From Candidatus Aenigmatarchaeota archaeon (GTDB lineage: Archaea > Aenigmatarchaeota > Aenigmatarchaeia > QMZP01), in the NCBI GenBank assembly GCA_020343575.1, contig CP070801.1:478825-487863 (forward strand): a DNA stretch of 9,039 nucleotides. Reading direction: 5' to 3'. This document shows positions 6,710 to 9,039 of the stretch, piece after piece (position 1 is the first letter of the stretch; each line of letters opens with the position of its first letter). The notes below the pieces were generated by a model. It searched no databases, had not been told where the DNA came from, and was given only the letters and a program-made list of their open reading frames with translations. The position numbers and the translations under genes were made by a program.

Positions 6710-7591
6710 TTAATACTTTAATCTTTTCATTTCATTTAAACCTTTTTCTATATTGAGAAATTTTATACCAATTTTTTTTGCTTTTTCTATATTTAATGAA
6801 GAATCTGTAGGTCTCTTTGCTATTTGTTTTAGTTTTTCACTTTTTATGGGTTCAATAAGATTTTCGTTTAAATTAAAAATCTTTGCTATTTTTTTGGCAA
6901 AATCAAATCTGTTTATTCGTTCACTTCCAGCCATATGAAACATGCCATGTTCTTTCTTATTTAAGATGTTTATCAATGAGTAAGCTAAATTATTAGCTAA
7001 CGTTGGTGAATTCCATTGATTTGTAACAATTTTTATTTTTTCATTATTTTTTAGTTTTTCTATAGCCCAGGTGACAAAATTTAATCTCTTCTGTAAATTC
7101 CATCCATACAAAACACTTGTTCTGGTTATAATGAAATCAATTCTAGATTTTTGGATAAGTTTCTCTCCTTCTAATTTTGTTTTTCCATACCAGTTTATAG
7201 GATTCGGAGTGTCGGTTTCTTTATATTTCCCTTCTTTTTTACCATCAAAAACAAAATCTGTTGACATGTATATTAGTTTTGCACCAATTTTCTCACAAAT
7301 CTTAACGATATTTTCTGTTCCTTTGACGTTGATATCCCAAGCAGTATGTTTTTTAGTCTCACATTGGTCTACATTAGTAAATGCAGCTGTATGTATCACA
7401 AAATTTGGATTCATTTTCCCAATTACATCAAAAACTTGATTTTTGTTTTTTATGTCTAGTTTTATCATTTTACAGTTCGATCTAACATAATTTTTATTAT
7501 ACGTGCCTATTGTTTCATATGATTTCGAACTGATTTCGGCCAATTTAGTGCCCAGCAATCCCGAAGCGCCCGTAATTAGGAGCCTTTTCAT
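6710..7591 (-). CDS. rmlD: dTDP-4-dehydrorhamnose reductase-like protein
   Basis: This 293-residue short-chain dehydrogenase of the RmlD substrate-binding family would reduce dTDP-4-dehydro-L-rhamnose to dTDP-L-rhamnose with NAD(P)H in the cytosol. The Rossmann motif GASGLLG is at residues 8-14. HTAAFTNVD is at about 67-75, and STDFVFDG at 110-117 (usually STDYVFDG). The catalytic YGKTK follows, with Y135 and K139, and the family-typical RPTDSSLN is at 260-267. All expected motifs are present at normal spacing. The gene is very AT-rich (11 G/C in the 60 bases 6721-6780 by hand count) compared with ugd. It is the first gene of a two-gene minus-strand unit with rmlA, and diverges from the rmlC-like gene across 43 bases. 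A different 4-keto-sugar reductase activity is possible. Confidence 0.85.
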   Translation of the reverse strand: MKRLLITGASGLLGTKLAEISSKSYETIGTYNKNYVRSNCKMIKLDIKNKNQVFDVIGKMNPNFVIHTAAFTNVDQCETKKHTAWDINVKGTENIVKICEKIGAKLIYMSTDFVFDGKKEGKYKETDTPNPINWYGKTKLEGEKLIQKSRIDFIITRTSVLYGWNLQKRLNFVTWAIEKLKNNEKIKIVTNQWNSPTLANNLAYSLINILNKKEHGMFHMAGSERINRFDFAKKIAKIFNLNENLIEPIKSEKLKQIAKRPTDSSLNIEKAKKIGIKFLNIEKGLNEMKRLKY

Positions 7592-7600
7592 ACGTTAATC

Positions 7601-7608
7601 TTTTAAAA
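7601..7608 (+). promoter_or_regulatory. TATA-like promoter element for the rmlC-like gene
   Basis: TTTTAAAA is centred about 30 bases before ATG 7635, which would give a leader of only a few bases. AAAGGG lies six bases before the ATG and is a poor Shine-Dalgarno match. The site shares a 43-base gap with the minus-strand promoter. The two AT boxes are nearly palindromic, so strand assignment rests on spacing alone. Confidence 0.4.
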
Positions 7609-7612
7609 TCAT

Positions 7613-7622
7613 GTTTTAAATT
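7613..7622 (-). promoter_or_regulatory. TATA-like promoter element for rmlD
   Basis: On the minus strand this reads AATTTAAAAC, centred about 26-27 bases upstream of the rmlD ATG at 7591, the spacing for leaderless archaeal transcription. No ribosome-binding site is seen before rmlD. Confidence 0.5.
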
Positions 7623-7634
7623 CTAAAGGGTACC

Positions 7635-8102
7635 ATGATAGACGGTGTGGAAATTAAAAAATTAAAACCAATACATGATGAGAGGGGATGGCTGGTTGAA
7701 ATTCTTAGATGTGATGATGATTTATTCAAAAATTTTGGACAGGTTTATTTATCAACTGCTTATCCAGGTGTTGTGAAGGCATGGCATCTTCATAAAAAAC
7801 AAACCGATAACTTCACCTGCATAAGAGGTGTGATGAAAGTTGCTCTTTATGATGCAAGGGAAAAATCCCCAACGTTTAAAAAAATAGATGAATTTCTTGT
7901 GGATGAAAAAAATCCTATCTTAATCAGTGTACCGCCTGGGGTATATCATGGTTTTAAAGCGGTGGGAAGAAAGACTGCATATTTTATAAACGTTCCAAAT
8001 CTTCCTTATAATTATAAAAAACCGGATGAGCACAGACTTCCACCTGATACAAAAAAAATCCCATATCGTTGGGTATTGGCTCCTGGGAAAAAGCATGGTT
8101 AA
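7635..8102 (+). CDS. dTDP-4-dehydrorhamnose 3,5-epimerase-like cupin protein
   Basis: This 155-residue protein belongs to the RmlC-like cupin family, whose founding member epimerises dTDP-4-dehydro-6-deoxyglucose at C3 and C5. Family marks are HDERGWLVE (residues 14-22), the histidine-rich KAWHLHKKQTDN (48-59) and SVPPGVYHGF (98-107). RWVLAP lies near the C-terminus. H51 aligns with the catalytic base of RmlC. By my alignment the lysine that stabilises the enolate in classical RmlC falls at D58, and the tyrosine region (about 117-126) does not align clearly. It is also shorter than the usual 180 residues or so. It may therefore be a divergent epimerase or a related dTDP-4-keto-sugar isomerase. 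The rml neighbourhood supports a role in dTDP-6-deoxysugar synthesis. It overlaps or abuts the methyltransferase gene. Confidence 0.75.
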   Translation: MIDGVEIKKLKPIHDERGWLVEILRCDDDLFKNFGQVYLSTAYPGVVKAWHLHKKQTDNFTCIRGVMKVALYDAREKSPTFKKIDEFLVDEKNPILISVPPGVYHGFKAVGRKTAYFINVPNLPYNYKKPDEHRLPPDTKKIPYRWVLAPGKKHG

Positions 8103-8652
8103 AATGGTATCTATTGATATTGGTTGTGGGAAGAGAAAGTATTCAAATTCTATTGGTTTGGATAAAATAAAAATTGGGGATGTCGATATTATATGCGATG
8201 TTGACAATTATGGTCTGCCTTTTAAAAAAAATACAATCGACTTTGTTTATACGCGACATTTTTTAGAACACGTTCAAAATTTCGAGTTCGTGGTTAAAGA
8301 GATACATAGAGTTGTAAAACCAGATGGAAAAATAGATGTTATAGTTCCTCATTTTTCAAACTCTTTGGCATATTCAGATTTTACACATAAGAGATATTTT
8401 GGATATTACACATTTGATTATTTCTCCCCCATGAATTATCAGGGGGGTAGAAAAGTTCCAGAATATTATACAGATTTTAAATTTAAGATTATTAGAAAAA
8501 AGTTAATGTTCACGCACTATCCTATTATCAAAAACGTTTTTAATAAAATATTTAATAGCAGTGAAATATTCTCAAAAATATATGAATCTTACTTAACTTT
8601 TATGTTCCCATGTTATGAAATAGAATATATTTTAAAACCAATTAAAAAATAG
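8095..8652 (+). CDS. Small SAM-dependent methyltransferase (class I)
   Basis: This protein of 185 residues has the class I methyltransferase core. The SAM-binding IDIGCGKRKY is at residues 7-16 and GLDKI follows. The acidic DVDNYGLPFKKNTIDFVY stretch leads to HFLEHV and then EIHRVVKPDGKIDVIVPHF, as in the Methyltransf_11 group. It is short and its acceptor cannot be read from sequence. Position between an epimerase and rmlB suggests O-methylation of a glycan sugar or of a nucleotide-sugar intermediate; that is inference. The start is uncertain. ATG 8095 overlaps the upstream stop and has GGGA about six bases ahead, while ATG 8104 lies one base after that stop and would give 182 residues. An ATG at 8026 lies deep in the upstream gene and adds residues foreign to the family. 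Composition is very AT-rich. Confidence 0.8.
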   Translation: MVKMVSIDIGCGKRKYSNSIGLDKIKIGDVDIICDVDNYGLPFKKNTIDFVYTRHFLEHVQNFEFVVKEIHRVVKPDGKIDVIVPHFSNSLAYSDFTHKRYFGYYTFDYFSPMNYQGGRKVPEYYTDFKFKIIRKKLMFTHYPIIKNVFNKIFNSSEIFSKIYESYLTFMFPCYEIEYILKPIKK

Positions 8653-8656
8653 TGAT
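8652..8656 (+). promoter_or_regulatory. Shine-Dalgarno-like site for rmlB
   Basis: GTGAT, three bases before ATG 8660, matches the anti-Shine-Dalgarno core of archaeal 16S rRNA and overlaps the last base of the methyltransferase stop. The same GTGATATTATG context occurs at the ugd start. It fixes the rmlB start and implies co-translation with the methyltransferase gene. Confidence 0.6.
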
Positions 8657-8659
8657 ATT

Positions 8660-9039
8660 ATGAGATTATTGGTTACGGGTGGTTGTGGGTTCATAGGTAG
8701 TAATTTTATTAGATATATATTGAGAAAATATCCTGAATATAAAATTGTGAATCTAGACAAATTAACATATGCTGGAAATCTTAACAATTTAAAAGATGTT
8801 GAAAAAAATCCAAATTACTCTTTTGTTAAAGGAGATGTTTGCAATTCGAACACTGTTGAAAGAGTTATGAAGAATGTGGATTATGTTGTACATTTTGCTG
8901 CCGAAACCCATGTTGACAGATCTATCATAGATGCTGGCATTTTTGTTAAAACCGATGTTATAGGGACTTATGTTTTACTTGAAAAAGTAAAAAAACATAA
9001 TATAAAAAAGTTTGTTTACATATCAACTGATGAGGTTTA
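8660..9039 (+). CDS. rmlB: dTDP-glucose 4,6-dehydratase (N-terminal part, runs off the window)
   Basis: The first 126 codons are present; the gene continues past the right edge. RmlB converts dTDP-glucose to dTDP-4-dehydro-6-deoxyglucose with bound NAD, using the rmlA product and supplying the epimerase and reductase. The NAD-binding GGCGFIGSN is at residues 7-15. LDKLTYAGNL, a hallmark of the dTDP-glucose enzyme among extended short-chain dehydrogenases, is at about 32-41. HFAAETHVDRSI follows, and the visible part ends in YISTDEV, which leads into the catalytic Thr/Asp/Glu region of this family. The YxxxK motif lies outside the window. The start has GTGAT three bases upstream and lies 7 bases after the methyltransferase stop. 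Confidence 0.9.
   Translation, partial: MRLLVTGGCGFIGSNFIRYILRKYPEYKIVNLDKLTYAGNLNNLKDVEKNPNYSFVKGDVCNSNTVERVMKNVDYVVHFAAETHVDRSIIDAGIFVKTDVIGTYVLLEKVKKHNIKKFVYISTDEV

Noticed and set aside
6691..6780. T-rich stretches as transcription terminators
   Set aside because: They lie within or just before coding sequence of an AT-rich operon and have no hairpin. The T runs follow from Lys/Asn-rich codons on the minus strand.
5821..7439. Plus-strand open frames opposite rmlA and rmlD
   Set aside because: They are Phe/Ser/Ile-rich translations of the complement of conserved genes. The minus-strand frames carry all recognisable motifs.
8026..8094. ATG 8026 as start of the methyltransferase
   Set aside because: It lies 75 bases inside the epimerase gene, and the added residues do not fit the family. 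ATG 8095 or 8104 next to the upstream stop is more natural.

Overview
The window looks archaeal. Its genes include an indolepyruvate:ferredoxin oxidoreductase pair of the kind common in anaerobic archaea. TATA-like boxes lie about 25-27 bases upstream of several start codons with almost no room for a 5' leader, and ribosome-binding sites read GGTGAT, GTGAT or AGGAGG. One gene encodes a pilin-like, single-anchor protein of a type seen in small-genome and DPANN-like archaea. The lineage cannot be fixed from this stretch; DPANN or a related anaerobe is only a guess.

Positions 1-1385 (plus strand) hold the 3' part of iorA and all of iorB, joined by an ATGA overlap. iorA has an apparent one-base frameshift at 42-46, just before its PGCPHR motif. 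Its C-terminal ferredoxin domain has lost exactly the four ligands of one [4Fe-4S] cluster and kept the four of the other. Positions 1390-2100 (minus strand) encode an unrecognised membrane-anchored protein with three N-glycosylation sequons.

From 2164 onward every gene fits surface-polysaccharide or glycoprotein-glycan synthesis. These are UDP-glucose 6-dehydrogenase and UTP-glucose-1-phosphate uridylyltransferase (together giving UDP-glucuronate), a Wzx-type flippase, and a dTDP-rhamnose-type set split over two strands. In that set rmlA and rmlD lie on the minus strand, while an rmlC-like epimerase, a small SAM methyltransferase and the start of rmlB lie on the plus strand. No glycosyltransferase or polymerase lies in the window, so the assembly genes are probably beyond the right edge.

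Base composition changes along the window. Hand counts of 60-base lines give about 43-45% GC in iorA, ugd and galU, 37% in rmlA, 23% in the flippase, and 18% in rmlD and the methyltransferase. This fits a variable, possibly transferred glycan locus next to housekeeping genes. I found no RNA genes, CRISPR arrays, insertion sequences or long repeats. No gene-free stretch exceeds 65 bases; the short gaps hold promoters or ribosome-binding sites.
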